Assembly (NCBI RefSeq): GCF_021018805.1
Contig: NC_086251.1
Span: 40,370,767-40,434,766, forward strand
DNA: 64,000 bases
Reading direction: 5' to 3'
Source: Prinia subflava
Lineage: Eukaryota > Chordata > Aves > Passeriformes > Cisticolidae
The translations under genes and the position numbers were made by a program. The notes beneath the pieces were generated by a model. That model was given only the letters and a program-made list of their open reading frames with translations. It did no database searches and was not told the origin of the DNA. Positions within the stretch are counted from its first letter, which is position 1. The number at the start of each line of letters is the position of its first letter. Positions 48,198 through 62,500 of the stretch are shown here, piece by piece.

Positions 48198-48870
48198 GGT
48201 GTCAGCCGGTGGCGAGGGGAGACGGCGGTGCGGAGCGCTCAGCGCCCGGCTGGCATCCCCCGGCGGGCGCGGGGCACCGGGGACCGCCGGCTCTCCGCCC
48301 CCCGCTCACCGCCCCATCCCGTTCCGGGACTCCGACGGGACCTGCCGCCCACCGGGGCCGGGGGCGCAGAGAGCAGTGCCGAGGCAGGGGAGAGGGCTGC
48401 CGGGCGGCCCCCGCAGGAGGAGGAAGGGGAGAAGGGCGGCCGGCCCCGCTCTCCGGGCTGCCAGCGAGATCCCGCGCTCCGCAGGCAGCTCCAAGCACCT
48501 TCGCGCCTGCCTCTGGCACTAGCAGCGCCTGGAGGGGATGGAGGGTTTTATTTTTGGAAACCTCCCCCTTTGTGTCTTTTTGATGCTGACATCCCCCCTC
48601 TCCAGAGGACACGGCTCGGCCCCCCTTCTTAGGAGAGGAGACATTCCAGCAACACCCACTTTGGCAAAGGGAAACAAACTACAACAGAGAAGCCTTAACC
48701 CCTGCCTGGCCAGGGAGACCCGGCCCGGCAGCCGGCGTGCAGCCTCCGCAGCCCGCCCCGATGCCCGGCCCGCAGCGACCCGCTGCAGCTGGGAGCGCTC
48801 GGCAAAGGTGGAGCCACCCCGGCTTGGGGAGCGCGGAACAGAAGAGACGGATGCCAGAAGAATACACCGC
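48198..48870 (-). promoter_or_regulatory. LTBP2: LTBP2 promoter and 5'UTR region within a CpG island
   Basis: The region upstream of the ATG is very G+C- and CpG-rich, with GC-box sequences such as the minus-strand GGGGCGG at 48311-48317. A TATA-like minus-strand stretch, AAAAATAAAAC at 48546-48555, is about 350 bp before the ATG. It would place a start site near 48520 and give a 5'UTR of roughly 320 nt if no extra 5' exon exists. The start site is inferred from sequence only. Confidence 0.55.
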
Positions 48871-51800
48871 TGCCCCTCACATCTTGGAACTTCTGGAGCT
48901 GCAGCAGCACTGCTAGCCCTCTCGCTGCTCTGGATCGCATCTAGCAGGAGGAAGGCACGGCAATGGGAAGAGCCTTGTTGGCTATCCCACGCTGGCTCCA
49001 GAGCTCTCAGATCCTCTCAGTCCCATTCAGGGGTTTATAATCTTCCTTGTAGAAGTTCAAGCTAGAAAAGGACCCACCTATAAGCTCCAGGTCCTTCAGC
49101 CTGAGAGATCTTCCAGGAGACATATTCCAGGAGCTTAGAGTAGATGTCCATCCTTCCCCCTGTTTGCCTCTGCCTGAGTACCAAGAGGTTGAGAGAGGAC
49201 TTAAAATGACTGCTTCACTTTATATGCACTGAGAAAGACTGAGAGAAGAGTAGGAGGAGGGAGAACAAGGGCACAAATTCCCTTTCAGCCACACACATTA
49301 GCTTGACCTTGTGCTCTGCCACATCTCTGCTGCTCTTGGCCATGTTAAGCAAGGAGCAAAGGCTCCCACTGAAGTGCAGACATGATCCTTTATTTTGGTG
49401 GCCTCATTCCAACCCACAGCATTGGTTACCTTAGTGGGTGACTAAAGGCCTCTCTACATGCAGAGAGACAGATTAGGGCCCCGCAATGCTCACAGGAAGG
49501 AGATACTCGCTGGATTCTGTCCCTGCAGTGGGTCCTGTGGTGACCACCAGTGCAGCAGCTGGATGGCTGCAGGAGAACACCAGGAACTCTGCATGTGCAC
49601 AGAGTGATCCTTTGGGTGCACCTTTACATCTCCTAGCAGCTCGCAGAGTAGGGGCTCCTTCAGCCAGCTGCTGCAGCTCAGCCACTGGGTTTAAAAGGCA
49701 AATTGTCCCTTTTGATGCATGGGGTGACTGCAATATAGGACTACTGCCTCCTCTTCTGTGTCCGCTGCTCCCCCAGCCCGTTACAGCCCCATCCCACTGA
49801 TGCTCCTCTCTTTTCAGCCTCTCCTACTACAGATGCTGCCTTCCCTGGTGCTCCCCAAGCTTTCTGCTTTCCAACAGCTTTGTGGCAGAGGGGTCTGTCC
49901 AGCTTCCCCAGTTCTACCTCTCCAGCCTCCAGCAGCTGCATTCCTAAAGCCTCTCCTGTTTGAAACCAGTGGCTTCATCTCCCTTCTCGTTGCCCTTCGG
50001 TGTTTAGGCTCTCTCAGACCACAGCCACCCCCTTCCTGGGTTGGAAGCACTGCTGCCTACCCTCCGGCATGCAGAGGAGCTGGGAAAGGAGCAAAAGTAC
50101 AGGGAATGAATCCCCCCTGAATGCATGCTGGGTCTGGAGTGGACCAGGACCTCAGCACATCCTTTCTGGCTGGAGATGGCAAGTGAGGGAGATGGGAGGT
50201 AACTTCTCAGGTGAGCAAGAGTGACCAGAATAATGGGCAGAGTGGGTTCAAGCTTTACCTTGGAGCTGGCAGCTGGCTTACAGGGCAGCAGAAATTTTAG
50301 ATGGTGCTTTGGCACTTCCTGGGATGCAATCAGCTTGCCTCTCTGTCCTGTCAGGGCAGAGACAGCCACTTGGGCAGGAGTTTGCATGGTGGTGGATGTC
50401 ATAAGCAATGCCCAGTAACAGCCATGGCTTGTTTCTTTGTTCTGAGGAAGAATGTCCTTTCCATCCTCACCTAATTACTTTCTTATGCAGCAGTGGAAAG
50501 AATGCTTGTGCCTAAACCTGACATGAGAAAATTATCAATGCCATAAACAAAGCCATAAACAGAGTGGCCAAGAGCCAGGATAGTTCTCAAAGCAAGTGCA
50601 GGAGACCCCAGAACGGGGTGCACAAGTAGATTCCTCCTTCCTAGAGGTGCTGGATCACCCCAGAGAAGAAGCTGACTTCAGCATCCCCAGGGGACAACAT
50701 GTACACAGGAACCTGCACTTGGGCACTAACAGTGGGGCTGCAGGAGCTTGTGCCTCCCTTATGGAGCTGAGCAATGAGATGTGCAAACCCAACAGAGCCA
50801 TCAACAGCCCCCTGGCACCTCTTGCAGCCACCCCTGGCTGTGGTGGAGCCTGGCCCAGGGACTTGGCGTCCCTTCTCAAATCAGCTTAGCTCGGTGTTTA
50901 CAGTAACCCCCTGGAGCTGGACACTGAGCTCCTTGCAGCCTCACACATGCAGACACTGCTCAGCTTTTCAGGGGTGTGCTGACACCATCTGATCCCACAG
51001 AAGTGCTGTAGAGAACAGGGACCAGCTGTGGGCAGTGCCCCCAATGCCCCCACCTGAGGGGTGTCTGGTACAAGGAGCTGAGGGCACAGGGGTTATGTGC
51101 AGGTGCTCCATGGCTCATATTTGGCCATCCCCAAAAACAAACCCATTGGAAAAGAGGAGGAACAGGCATGTGGGGAGTACTAGTGCAGGTTGGGCTTCAG
51201 CATGCGGCACAGTGGGGGCTCAGCAGTCAAACATGGAATACCTCATTGCTCAGGAACTCACACAGGCAGAGTATGGATGGTTGGGCTGCTTGCTTCTGAA
51301 GTCAAGCTTGCATTTGGGAGGGAAAGCAGCAGCAGCAGAGTGAGGGTGGGGCTATGAGCTGGCAAGCAGGGTTTGACAGTCCAGCCCCCAGCATTGGGGA
51401 GCACAGGGCTCCTCTGGGGACATGACCTTCAGGCAGGCAGCTCAAAGTGCTTTTCACTGCCTTCATTTCTCTTGATTCACCATGAGACCTTCTAGGCAGC
51501 AGAAATGGCACCAGAGGAGAGTCCAAGGGCACACACAGTTACAGCACCTCTACAAGTCCATGCTTTCTAGGGCCAGGGCACTGAGCTGAAGGAGGCAGAC
51601 CTGGTAGCCAGGTCAGAAAAGAAGGAGCTCATCAGACCCTGCAGAGAAGAGGAGCAAGTGTGGCCTGCACTGCTGACACTTCTCCCCTGCCCTGTCTGTG
51701 ACAGAGAAGGTGGGGTGCTTGGGTGGCTGAGGATCAAAGTCACAGGGCTAGAGGCAGAGGGGTCAAAGTGGGCTGTGACCTGGAGGGATGAACATAAGTC

Positions 51801-53498
51801 ACATCATCCTGAGCCCTCTCAGAGTATAGGGACAAGGGACTCCTCAAGACTGTGCTGATGGGGGCCCCTCTGTGCTAGGCCCCCTCACACCTCCATTACC
51901 CCACCCATTGGGTCCACACCAGCTCTGCACAGTTCCTTGGGGCAGTAACACCTGGGAGCCATGCTTCCAGGGCCAGTTGGCCCCCAGATGTGGCTCCTGG
52001 CACTGTATCCCTTCGATTAATTAGCCCCTTTTCTTCCTCTTCAGAAGGGTTCACAACCCACATGTGCTTCTTTCTCTGCTGAGAGCATACCCCTAACGCA
52101 CTGCAGATGGGACACATTCCATGGATTCAGAAGCTGCCTGCAGCTCCCGCAGAGGAAAAAGGAGTGCTCCCCTTGCTCAGGGCTCAAGGGCAGGGGAAGG
52201 TTGGCCAGCCTCACTGGCTTAAAAATCGGGGTGTGGAGCCAGCCTTGTAGAGGTACAACTCACAGCTTCTCTGCAAAGGGCGATCTCACACCAGGAGGGA
52301 GAACATGGCAGTCATGGAGAGCTGGATAGAAAAACAATTTTAAGGCAGCAGTACAGAGAGACTTCTGGAGACGATCTCTGTAACCATGGGCATTGGAGAG
52401 GCAGGAAAAGTGGCTTCTGAATTTGCAAACACAGCCAGCAAATCCTCCATGGACAGCATTCCCACCCATTACCTTTGCCATGAGATACCTTTGCCTTTGT
52501 ACATGAGACACAGCTCAGCACATTCATATTTATGGCACCCAGGGAAGTAGACATTCCAACCCAACACGCAAGCCACTACAGCCAGAAACACAGCCTGTTC
52601 GGCCACCTCCACACACTCCTGGGGCATCCCTCAGAGCCTTGGGGATATCTTGGCCTCTCCCTAGGAGGAGGCCGCCAGCAAGCAGCTAAGAGCTGTGTAA
52701 GCAGTGGTGTGTTGTCAGAAAACAGAAGAGAAATTGTCCAGTTCCTAGTCTAAAGCCAAGGTTTGCTGGTTTTATCCTTCCTTCTGCTTTCATTTATCCA
52801 GGGCACTCTCTGAGATGGAGGCACAGACCAGGCAACTGGGTGTCCTACAATGGATTTCTTGGTCATGCTGTTGTCTAAGCATATGCCTGTGCATTACCAA
52901 GGGCTGAGACCACATGCTGAGAAAGAGGTTACAAGAGAAGACAAAAACATGCCTCTGGAATAAAGAAACCTGGAGAGCAGGATCAGATGGCAGAACCCAA
53001 GGGATGGGAATGCAGAGTGAAGCAGAGAGGAGATTGCTGTGGGCTACTGCTGTAGAAAGGCCCTGGCTGGGCTGGCTGCAGAGCACAGCTGGTTCCTTAT
53101 TTATCCATCACACTGTTTAGAGCCCGTTTGGCAATTCCTCGGGAGAAAAAAAAGAATGCTCAGTTAGAATGTGACTCACGCAGAGTTACAGCAGCTCAAG
53201 GGAATCTGTCCATTTATAATTAATGAAGTCCTGTTTGAAATTATTTGACTGCAATCTTCCCTCTTCCCAAGAGGCTGGTCTGGGTTCTCTGCGTCTTCAC
53301 TACCTGTGGCTGGAACTGCATGTGGCAGTGAACAGAGCCTGAAAATCAGGAAAGCCTGATCATGCCCTAGGAGCACAGAAGCTGCCCTGACCAGGAAATC
53401 CATTGCATCACCTGTTCCCTGTGGAACAGAGCTTGCTCAGATCATCAGCTGGATGGGGGATTTCAGCTGCTCCACTCATTTGTCAGTTGTCCTCACTG

Positions 53499-53545
53499 AG
53501 GAAGGAAAGGGAAAGGGCAAGGGAAAGGGAAGAAGGAAGAAGAAC
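53499..53545. repeat. Purine-rich GGGAAA-type tract
   Basis: A 47-bp tract, nearly all A and G, built of imperfect GGGAAA and GAAGGAA units, in the DNA upstream of LTBP2. Likely an eroded simple repeat. Confidence 0.75.
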
Positions 53546-56500
53546 ATCTTGCCATTTTTATGGGTAGTGACCCAAGAAGAGGCAGATCAGGGCACTGCTG
53601 AAAACAGTGGAAAGGGCCCTGACAGTGTGAATTTCCATAACCTTCTCTTCCCCTTTTCACTGGGGTCTCAATGCCAGGAGGCTATTCCTGTGGCAGCTGT
53701 TGAACATCAGTGTGTCACAGAGTAGAAGGCAACAGGGAAGCAGGAACTGCAGCTTGAGGGTATGCAAGGAGCCTGAGGTCCTCTCCTAAGTGAAAAGTCT
53801 CCCTTCCTGGTGTCTGGTACAACTTCACAGGCAATACTTCTGAAGGAAACCACAACCTGTAGAAAATATGACAGATGCAAACCAGTTGATCCAGCAGTGA
53901 GGACAGAAGAAACCAGGCAATGTCCAGATTACGATAAAGAGGCTCTTCCTGAGAAATTCCTCCCATGCTAAACTTCTTAACAACAAAGAGATCAGAAAAA
54001 AAAACCTAAACCTGAATCAAACTTCTAATTCTACAGAGTGTTTATGATTAAAGTAGTTTCATTCCTACTTCTGATTCCAAAGCAATCTTCCTAAAAGGCA
54101 ATGGTTTATTTCTTTCAGTTGGCTGCCCAGGGCATGGGGAACTTGGACTTTAAGTTCTTTAGCCCAACAGCTTTGCATAACAGAGTAAAACTGATGATGG
54201 TAGATCCTGAAATAAGAATGATTGGTGGGGGTGAGGTTATATCTGCATATTAGTTTGAGTGATCTGCCATCCTGAGATTGCAGGCTCATACCCATCACAG
54301 GATTTTAAGTGCTTTCCTATCAGTCTGGGCACTGCAATCACTGTGTGAGCAGTGATCTCAGCTCATTACAGTGCAATGATTTAAAGAGGGTGTTTAATAG
54401 CTTATTAATAAGTGAATCTTAGGGAACTTTAAAAAGTGGCAATTATTAGGTGGCATATGTTAGAGCTTAAATAGTTAGTCATCACACAACAGACTAGTGC
54501 ATTGACACTTTACAGTCCCAGTGGGTAATTATTTGGATTAGGCTGAGTACCCAATTTCCCAGCTATGACTTCATAGGCTGGGAATCCAGCTCTCTGGTGA
54601 CATCACAGCTCCACAAGTCTCTCTCACTAGTTGCCATGCTGACTACTGTCAAGTGGTGACTACATATAGGTGTGGCACACAGCCTTAAGAAAGGACCCAC
54701 AGCCTTACAGGAAATAAGAATAATGATGAGTCTTACAAGGAAATAAATGCAGGTCAGCTGCAGAGAAGATGAGCAAAGCCCCCTTTCTTGCCATAACACA
54801 CCAGGTCATAATCTTCTGAGAAACACAAGGAGCTTGAGATGGGGAAGCACTCACTTTCCACTCAGACAGGGGCCATGCCAGGCACAGAAGTCCATAACAT
54901 GAATAAAGAGATGGCATTCATGATTTTCCTATCTTTCCCAGAGGAGTTTGGAGCTAAGGACAAAAGCAGGGACAATGTTCTCCGATCATGATGATGACCT
55001 TTGTGCTCAACTCTAACATGTATTTTCAGGCTATGCCTCTGCCTTCCACCCTCTCCCCTTTCCCCATTTCAGCCCCTCTGAGCAGGCTAGGAAGACTTGC
55101 ACAGCTAAAGCACAAAGCAGTGCCAACAGCACAGGCTGCCACCTGCCCTCTCTCAAGGCTGGCAAGCCCTGACAGCAGAGGTGGCAGCCGAGGAAGGCAG
55201 CTGGCACCACTGATGTGGGAGAGACCCTCTACTTTCTTCCTTCCAGAGCCAGGCCCTCTGCATCCCTGAGCCAAGGGAAGCTCCTGGAGGGTGGCAGAAC
55301 TGAAGGAGGTGGGGAGCTCTCGATATTTCTGGGGAACATCCCTGCATCAGCAGCATCAGGTCAGAACTGCCTGCTTTGAGGCTGTGCAAGCTGGGCTGGT
55401 CTATGGGCAGCTCCTGCTGCAGGGGACCAGGAGGAAGGCAGACAGGGCTGCAGAGCAGGAAAATCCTTCCCCAGCCAGGAGTGCAATTTGAGAGCAGATG
55501 AAAATGAAGCAACAGCACTATCTAGCCTTATGCCCACTGTAAGGGACATGGGGATAGGATACTGAATGCTCCTGGCTGGGCACAGAGCATGGCCAGGGCC
55601 ACCCCAGGCAGCAGGAAAAGTGCTGTCTCTGGGGACTCCTCTCAGTGTCACTTTGGTTTCTTGTTCCATGAGGAGACAGGACCCATATGGCCCCTGGCCT
55701 GAGTCACCCTGACCTTGCTACCCCCTTTCAGCAGAGGCAGCTGCTCCTATGGCAGGTTGTTCTCAGTTAGGCTGTGCTTCCCTTGCAAGCTTGGCTGGAT
55801 CTGTGGGAGCTATGGACAAAACCTTTAGGCTACACAAATCACGTGAGGTAATAGCGGAGCTAAAATCCTATGAGAACAAGTTTGGGGATCTGGGGAGTTG
55901 AGCAATAGGCTACCAATGGACCTCAGTTCTGAGTTCCCAGACACCACTGTAATTGAGGTGGTGTGGTACCAACACCTGGTGCCCTGCCTCATCCCCACCA
56001 TCCACGAGCTTCCCGTCAGCCTGTACCTAGGGCTGGCTGTCCTTCCCACACTAGAGAACCGGTGCCCCTCTTTGGTAGCCCATTGCTGCCACCAGTCCTT
56101 CCACTGGGACATCCCCAGAACAGCTTTCAGAAACCAAATCCAGGCCCAGCAAGACACCTTCCCCAGCCCAGAAGGAACACCTGCTTTTCAGGACAAAAGT
56201 GCATGTGAAGGTTGGCCCAAGGAAGCATCTGCCCCACTTATTTAAGTTCCCATGGCAATGCCAGCAGGGAGGGGCTCTGACCTGCAGTGCCTCCTAGACC
56301 ACAGAGCTCCTGGAGATGTCAAGAGAAGCCACAGAGGCTGTTGGGCAGCTCTAGCCCTGTGCCTCCTCACCAGGACAGATCCACCCAAGGCCAATGCACC
56401 CCAGGGATGCATCTGTGTTACCCAGAGAAGCAGGGCAGCCTCTTCTGTGACAGCTCCACTGCTGCTAAGCAGAGCCTGGGGGCTGAGGGATATTCCAGCT

Positions 56501-59372
56501 TGCCCATTTCTTCCCTCACAGTCTGACTCTGAGTTGACTTGAACTAAAGCTGACCTGCAACTCTCTGCCTCACCTGTCCCTGCCCTAGTATCCATATCCT
56601 ATATGGCATCAGCTCCTTGGCCCCTGCTCAGTTCAAGCCTCCAGCTGGCTTTAGAGCCACTGCTAGAAACATTATAGCACACCTGTTCTTCAGATGAGGG
56701 TTTACAGCCAAGACTAGCACATCTGGATTGTAAAATAGACATTTGGAAGTTTATCAACATGTTTCCAAACAGTCTGAGTATGGCAGAAACTCTGTCTGGT
56801 TGCTTTAGTGGAGGAAGCAGCTGGGCTACAAGGATGGTTTGGTGCCCTTCTCACGCCCCATGCAGGTTGGGCTGAGCCTCTCTTCCCTCCCACCTTCCCC
56901 TAGAAACTGAACTGCCCCTTCCTGATATTAGTGATCCAGGAAGCTGTGTCAGCAAGGCTCTAGGAAGGAAACACTTTCACTAGAACTGAAATCCAGTGCC
57001 CTTCCCACCCTAGAACCTGCTGACACAGCTACACAAAGCTTAGACTTCAGCCAAACTCTCCCAGAAACTCCACGTGCTCAGAATTGTGAATCTGCACCAT
57101 ATGGGTTGGGCGGGGGTAACTGACTCCATCAGCTTGGTCCTGTGCAAAGCTTAACTGCCAACAGACTCCAGGGCTTCTGCTCTCTGCAAAGTCCTGATCA
57201 GCAGCAACACCAAGCTGCCACTCTTGGGTCTGTCAGCACCAAGCAGATCTAAAGGAGGAACGTGGCCCACTGCCCGGAGTCGTTTCACGTGCACAGCCCC
57301 TCTCACTGTGTTTGTTTCTCAGATGTGCAGCACTCACACCGGTGCTAACAGACCTCCCACATCAGTGTTCAGTAACATACTGTGCAGATTTCGGTCTCTT
57401 CCCAGTCATCCCACAGCAACAGAAACACAGCCAACACTTTGGGGGGTGAGTGACAGAGGCAAGCGACACAGACAACCTGTAAAGCTGATAGGGCAGGGGG
57501 TAGCTCTACCCCCAGCATGCAGTAGAGCTTTGGTAATGTGGTGGTTGTTTCCCACAAGATGTTCAGATGGTCTGGGCCAAAGTTAATCAACAGCTGGTTA
57601 ACAATTCTCTCATCTCCTTCCATTTTGACAGTCTACCTGCAGGTGAAAGCAACGTTCCTATCCTGCAATACTGACTACCATACTATACTCTCATCATTCC
57701 TGAAAGAGAAACCACTCTGCTAACTCTAGTGACTGAGCACTACTGGAGACCACTGAGCCATTTGGAGACTGGGGCAAACATGGATTCTTTCATCAGCGCC
57801 ACTCCAGTGAATATCTTCCCTCCCAAATTCACATGTTCTCAGTAATATTGAACTACCTCTTCAGAGTCACTAATTCAAAGTGGTTCCAAATTCAAGAAGA
57901 TTTAGTGGAGGAGGTTGGGGAGAGATAAAGGTGTGAAGGGCAGGGGTAACCCCAGCCCTTCAAACAGTGTACCTGTAGTGATGAAGATACAAATACATTT
58001 CTATGGTGTCTTTATGTATTTGTTTTAAAAACCTGGGGGAAAAGTGGAAAAGATACCAACCCACGTGTCCTCTCTATGTTTGCCCACATACTTTCCCAGG
58101 CCCTCTGGTGCTAGAGTGAGCCACATTTCACAGAACAAAGAGCAGGAAAAAACTCCTGAGTTAATGTGAGAGCTGTACCCAGGTCAGTGCTTAGGGAGAA
58201 CCACCATGTTTAGCTGCTCCTACCACTGAGCACATATAACATCGTCTGAAGTCCATGCTAGGGCCCAGTTCTACTACTGGTTACTTCTTCCATGGGACTT
58301 GAGAACCTATAAAGTTTCTAGAAGGAATTCAGGTTAAGAGGCACTGCAAGATGTAACAGAGAGCAGGTTGGAAAAGGGATTCAAATAAGGGAAAGGGATT
58401 CAAAATATCATTTGGATCTTGCCAAGCAAAATGCTTCTGCATGTGCCAGTGGGCCCATCTGCCCAGACCATTCCAGATGGCGTATTTTCACTGAGAGAAG
58501 AGGCAGCATAGCTTTGCATTTCTCATTAAATTGAGTTGGTCACCTCTAAGCTTACAGGTCAATGGGTGTGTTGTCTCTTCCTCCCCCCAGATTATAAATC
58601 TGACCCCCACTGCAGGCCCTCCCTCCCTGAGGCAGGCAGGTCCGGCTCAGGACAGCCAGCACTTTGTTTAGCAGCTGAGCCAGCACTTCCTCCCAAGGGA
58701 GAACGTAACTCTGTAGAGGCAGAGGTCAAGTGTGCTCTTCCCAAAGCTAAGGATTTGCCTTTGCCACTTAATCCAGCCTGAGATCTCACAGCCAACACAG
58801 AGCTTCTCTCCAGCACGGAAACACAGCCTTTGTGGGCAGAGGAAGGCACACACCTGAGGCATAGGTACAAGTGCAAACATCTGCCCTTTACCACAAGCCT
58901 TCATGGCACCAGCAAGGAGACAACCAGACAACTAACAAAACCCCCCCAGATACTTACTTAATCACTATTTTGTGAAATAACCCTGCCCTCACCCTCACAG
59001 TTCAGGCCTAATGCCAAAGACAGCCAAGTGGCTGCTGTGCCTAACTTCCACTGTTGCTTTCCAGCCCTGCCTCCCATTGGGAGGTGTGGAACCAAGTCAC
59101 TTTTACCACTGTGGGGCCCATCTCAGATGGCTTCCAAAAGCACTCTGCTGTGCCCTGGAGTGCTCCTGCCCTGCAGGTCTCAGCCACAGCCCTGCAAGGA
59201 CTGGCGTAGGCAAGAGAGTGGTGAAGGACCCCATCACTCTGGTTTCACAGAGGAGGTGAAGAGACAACAGCTCCTACTGTCCTTGCCTCAGCCAGCTATG
59301 AATCTCCCAGCCACAGCCAAGCAAGCAGGTTATCCTGGCAGTGGAGATCATCCCCTCGTCTCTCTCACACAC

Positions 59373-59540
59373 TCACAGACTGGTTGAGGTGGGATGTGAC
59401 CTCTGGAGAAGGGCCCAGTCCCTTGCTCAGGCCAGGATGCTGGATTTGATCCAGTTTTTGAACTCCTCTAATGATGGAAGCTCCATAACCTCCCTGGGCA
59501 ACTTGCTCCAGCATCATTAACTCTTTTCTAACCTCTAATA
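59373..59540 (-). mobile_element. CR1 LINE 3' fragment
   Basis: Read on the plus strand it gives the reverse complement of a CR1 tail: CACAGACTGGTTGAGG, GTGACCTCTGGAGAAGG, CAGTCCCTTGCTCAGGC, TTTTTGAACTCCTCTAATGA, TGGAAGCTCCATAACCTCCC, TGGGCAACTTGCTCCAGC. It is divergent (old), 5'-truncated, and lies in the upstream intergenic DNA. Confidence 0.8.
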
Positions 59541-62500
59541 CAGGTGGCCATCCACCAACTTTGCTGTAAAGGGTTTGGTCACAATGCAAGGAGGTGGAGG
59601 TGCCCCTCTTGGCCATGTGACACCTGTGGAGCCACACATGCTTCTAGCTGCAATTTCTGTCTCCAGTCCCAAGGGACTCTCTCAACCCCCAAGTTACAGG
59701 GCCTTGGTCAAGAGACTGAGACTGGAGCCTCATTTTCCCTGAGCATGCAAACACAGTGATAGCAGATCCAGCCCTTGCTGTTTCCCTGGTTTCTTACTTT
59801 CTGATCAAGACAACTGAAGAAGCAGGGGTGAAGAGCAGGGGACATCACTTGGGAGGAAGACTTTCATCTTTCAGAGTTGATTGCCTCTGAGATTTAGGAG
59901 GATTAACTCTTCAGCCCCTCCACAAACACCAGCTACCCCATGGCCACCCTCTCTACCAGCCCTTGCAGTCGGCACAGATCCATGAGGATCCCAGGCCCAC
60001 AAGCCTGTTTTCACAGGTCTGTGCCATTTCACCTCCTGGTGTTTTCTGGTTCTCATTATCTCTGCAGAGCTGATGACACTTAAGACATTTAATCTCCCTG
60101 GAGGCTTTCCCTGGCACTCTAAGTCTGACTTATGCAACTCATCCTGATGTCCTATTCACCCAAGCTCACCTCAGGCTTGTTAACACCCTGGCTGGCCAAG
60201 AACCCTTCCCTGCCTGCCAGCAGATCTGAACCAGGCTGAATCTCTGCACTCACCAGAGTTAAAGCTTTGGCAACTTTCTCTTCCTACCCCTTCTCCTCTT
60301 ATTCATCGATGGTCATTTATCACAGTAGCCTCTTCCCACAGGGGACCCATGTCCACAGACCTAGATCTGCCCCTGCAGCTGCCAAGGAAATCCCAGGGGC
60401 AAGCACTGAACAAGGGCAAACCCAATTAGCAGTTGTCAGGTAACACTGACACTGACCTTAGCCTGATCATTAACGACAACTGCGGGGAGGGCATCACCAG
60501 CTTCGGATCCCTTCCCAGATCATCAGGATGTTTTGGTGGGGAACACAGCCTCTTGCCCAGCTTTGTAACTTCTGCTCTTGTTAGAAACCAGTTCAGAAAC
60601 ACAAGAGTTTGGGAACCAAACAGTTCTTAACACTTATCACTGCCTGCCCCCAGAGATGAGTCTAATTCCAAAGTACAGCTACAACACATGTATATCTGTT
60701 TACAACACCTCATTGGAGGAATTAAAAAGTGACAATGATACTGTACTTGGGACATGATGAAAACTGCTTCATCCAGCCAAACAATACTGAGGCCAAGGCT
60801 GGTCCAGCCTACTAAATGGTGCTAGAGCTTCAGGCTGGGCATGGTACCAAACACTACAGTGGAGCCCCTCTACACGGCCCCTGGACATCTTTGCATTTGC
60901 AGGCCTGGTGACCTTTCCAAGCTTCTCTCCACTATCCTGCTATTTCTTTGCAGTCTGTTTCTTGCTTCTTGTCCACACTGCCTGCACAAGCTATTTTGCA
61001 GGAAGAAAGGGTCATCTCCTCATGAGCTGTCTGTGTTGTACTAATGTGAGGTGCGGTGAACAGCCTCTGCAGAGCAATCCTCCCACTTCTGTGTTGTACT
61101 TGGATGCATCGACATGGCTTGTGTTTTGGGAAAGGCCTGTCATCTCTCCAAGTCAACCACTGCCATCACACAGACAGGAAGGTGACAGGGCTATAACCTG
61201 GATGCCCCACACATTCCTTGCAAGACCTTTGCAGTGCTCACATCCAGCCAGGCCCACCAGCAAGGCAGATGGAATGAGGGCAGCTGCACAGGAGCCCTGC
61301 AAAACCAACCAAGCTTCCACATACCGGACACTGAATTTGCATCCGAAACCACGAACAAATGAGGTGAACGAAAAGTCTGGAATGGTGACCAAGCTTGGGT
61401 TTGAGTCCTGACTCCAGAGCAGCTGGTACAGTCTGGCAAGCAATACATGACTCAGCTGTCCCCAATGCCCTTGCTGAGCTGGAACTTCCTCCAGTGTTCT
61501 CAGGGGCCAAGTGTGCCTTTCTACCTCCTTGAAATCCTGCAGTCTGCATATAGGGAAAGGACCCTCTATCCCTCTCCCAAAGCAGAGCTTATGCATCCAG
61601 AGTATAAGAGTGAGTAGTTGAGAGCAGCTGCTCGAAGTGGTTTGCAGTGATTCATCACAGCTGAACACCCTCAGCCCCAAATCACAGACCCTGAGACCCC
61701 AACAAGACATCACCTAGAGCACTACTGTTCCTCAGCTCTTGACATGCTGTGAGCTTCCCTCATAACATGCACACACCGTTCCCACTCTGCTTGCAGAGCT
61801 AGGTCAGGCTTTCTTCCAACTGGATGCCATCCAGAGCCTCCACTGAGGTCCAGAGAAGGGAGCAGGACGTGTGGGAGAAGGGACACAGAGACCACAGCCC
61901 AGGGGGTTAAGGCGGCATTGCAAGAACCCAGTACCTGTGGCTGGTGGAGTGAGAGGTATCACAAGGTCAGACTTTTCTATTGCTAAAACTTCAGAGATTT
62001 CTCTTTCCATCTGCCTTCACACCATCTGCTGAGGCGACTCAAAGGGAGAGGAGGTTTGCAAGGGTCACTCTTGGGCCAAAGCAGATGGAAAGGACCTGCT
62101 GCAAGCATTTTACTAGACATGGGCCAGACAGCTGCAGTATGCCCCCCAGCCCTGCTGACAGCTCACTGGATCTTGCAATGCACAGAGTACCACGGTGAAG
62201 GAGCTGGCTCACAACTGCACACGCTGCCCCGGAGGCTTGCTTGCAATGACGAAGGGTCTGCAGCTGTACTAAGCAGTGAATTAACAGGCTGTTTAAGCCC
62301 TTCAGGCCTTCGAGGCCTGATCAAACAGATGCTGCCAGGAGCCGGTCTCTCCCCCTTCTGGGGACCATCCTTCAGGTCAGAGATGTTTTTTCTTGGTGCT
62401 TTCTAAGAGGAAAAAACAGCAGAACCTTTGCTACCCAGAGCTCCAGGGCCTTCTCCTCTCCCTGCACCTTTGAACCCTTTCCAAATTTCTCAGCTCTGCA

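Larger units (their letters stand above)
47290..48870. other. CpG island over LTBP2 exon 1 and promoter
   Basis: Dense CG dinucleotides and high G+C run through this stretch, in sharp contrast to the flanking DNA. It covers the start of intron 1, coding exon 1, the presumed 5'UTR and the proximal promoter. Low stop-codon density here explains the long overlapping open frames on both strands. Boundaries are by eye. Confidence 0.85.

Noticed and set aside
47017..48522. 501-codon plus-strand open frame (and a 324-codon one at 47141-48115)
   Set aside because: It lies antisense to LTBP2 exon 1 in a CpG island where stop codons are rare, has no domain or conserved block, and is almost all low-complexity Arg/Pro/Ala/Gly.
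61153..61713. 186-codon minus-strand frame as a possible exon of the upstream neighbour
   Set aside because: No similarity to AREL1 or any family I recognise, with unordered composition; treated as chance.
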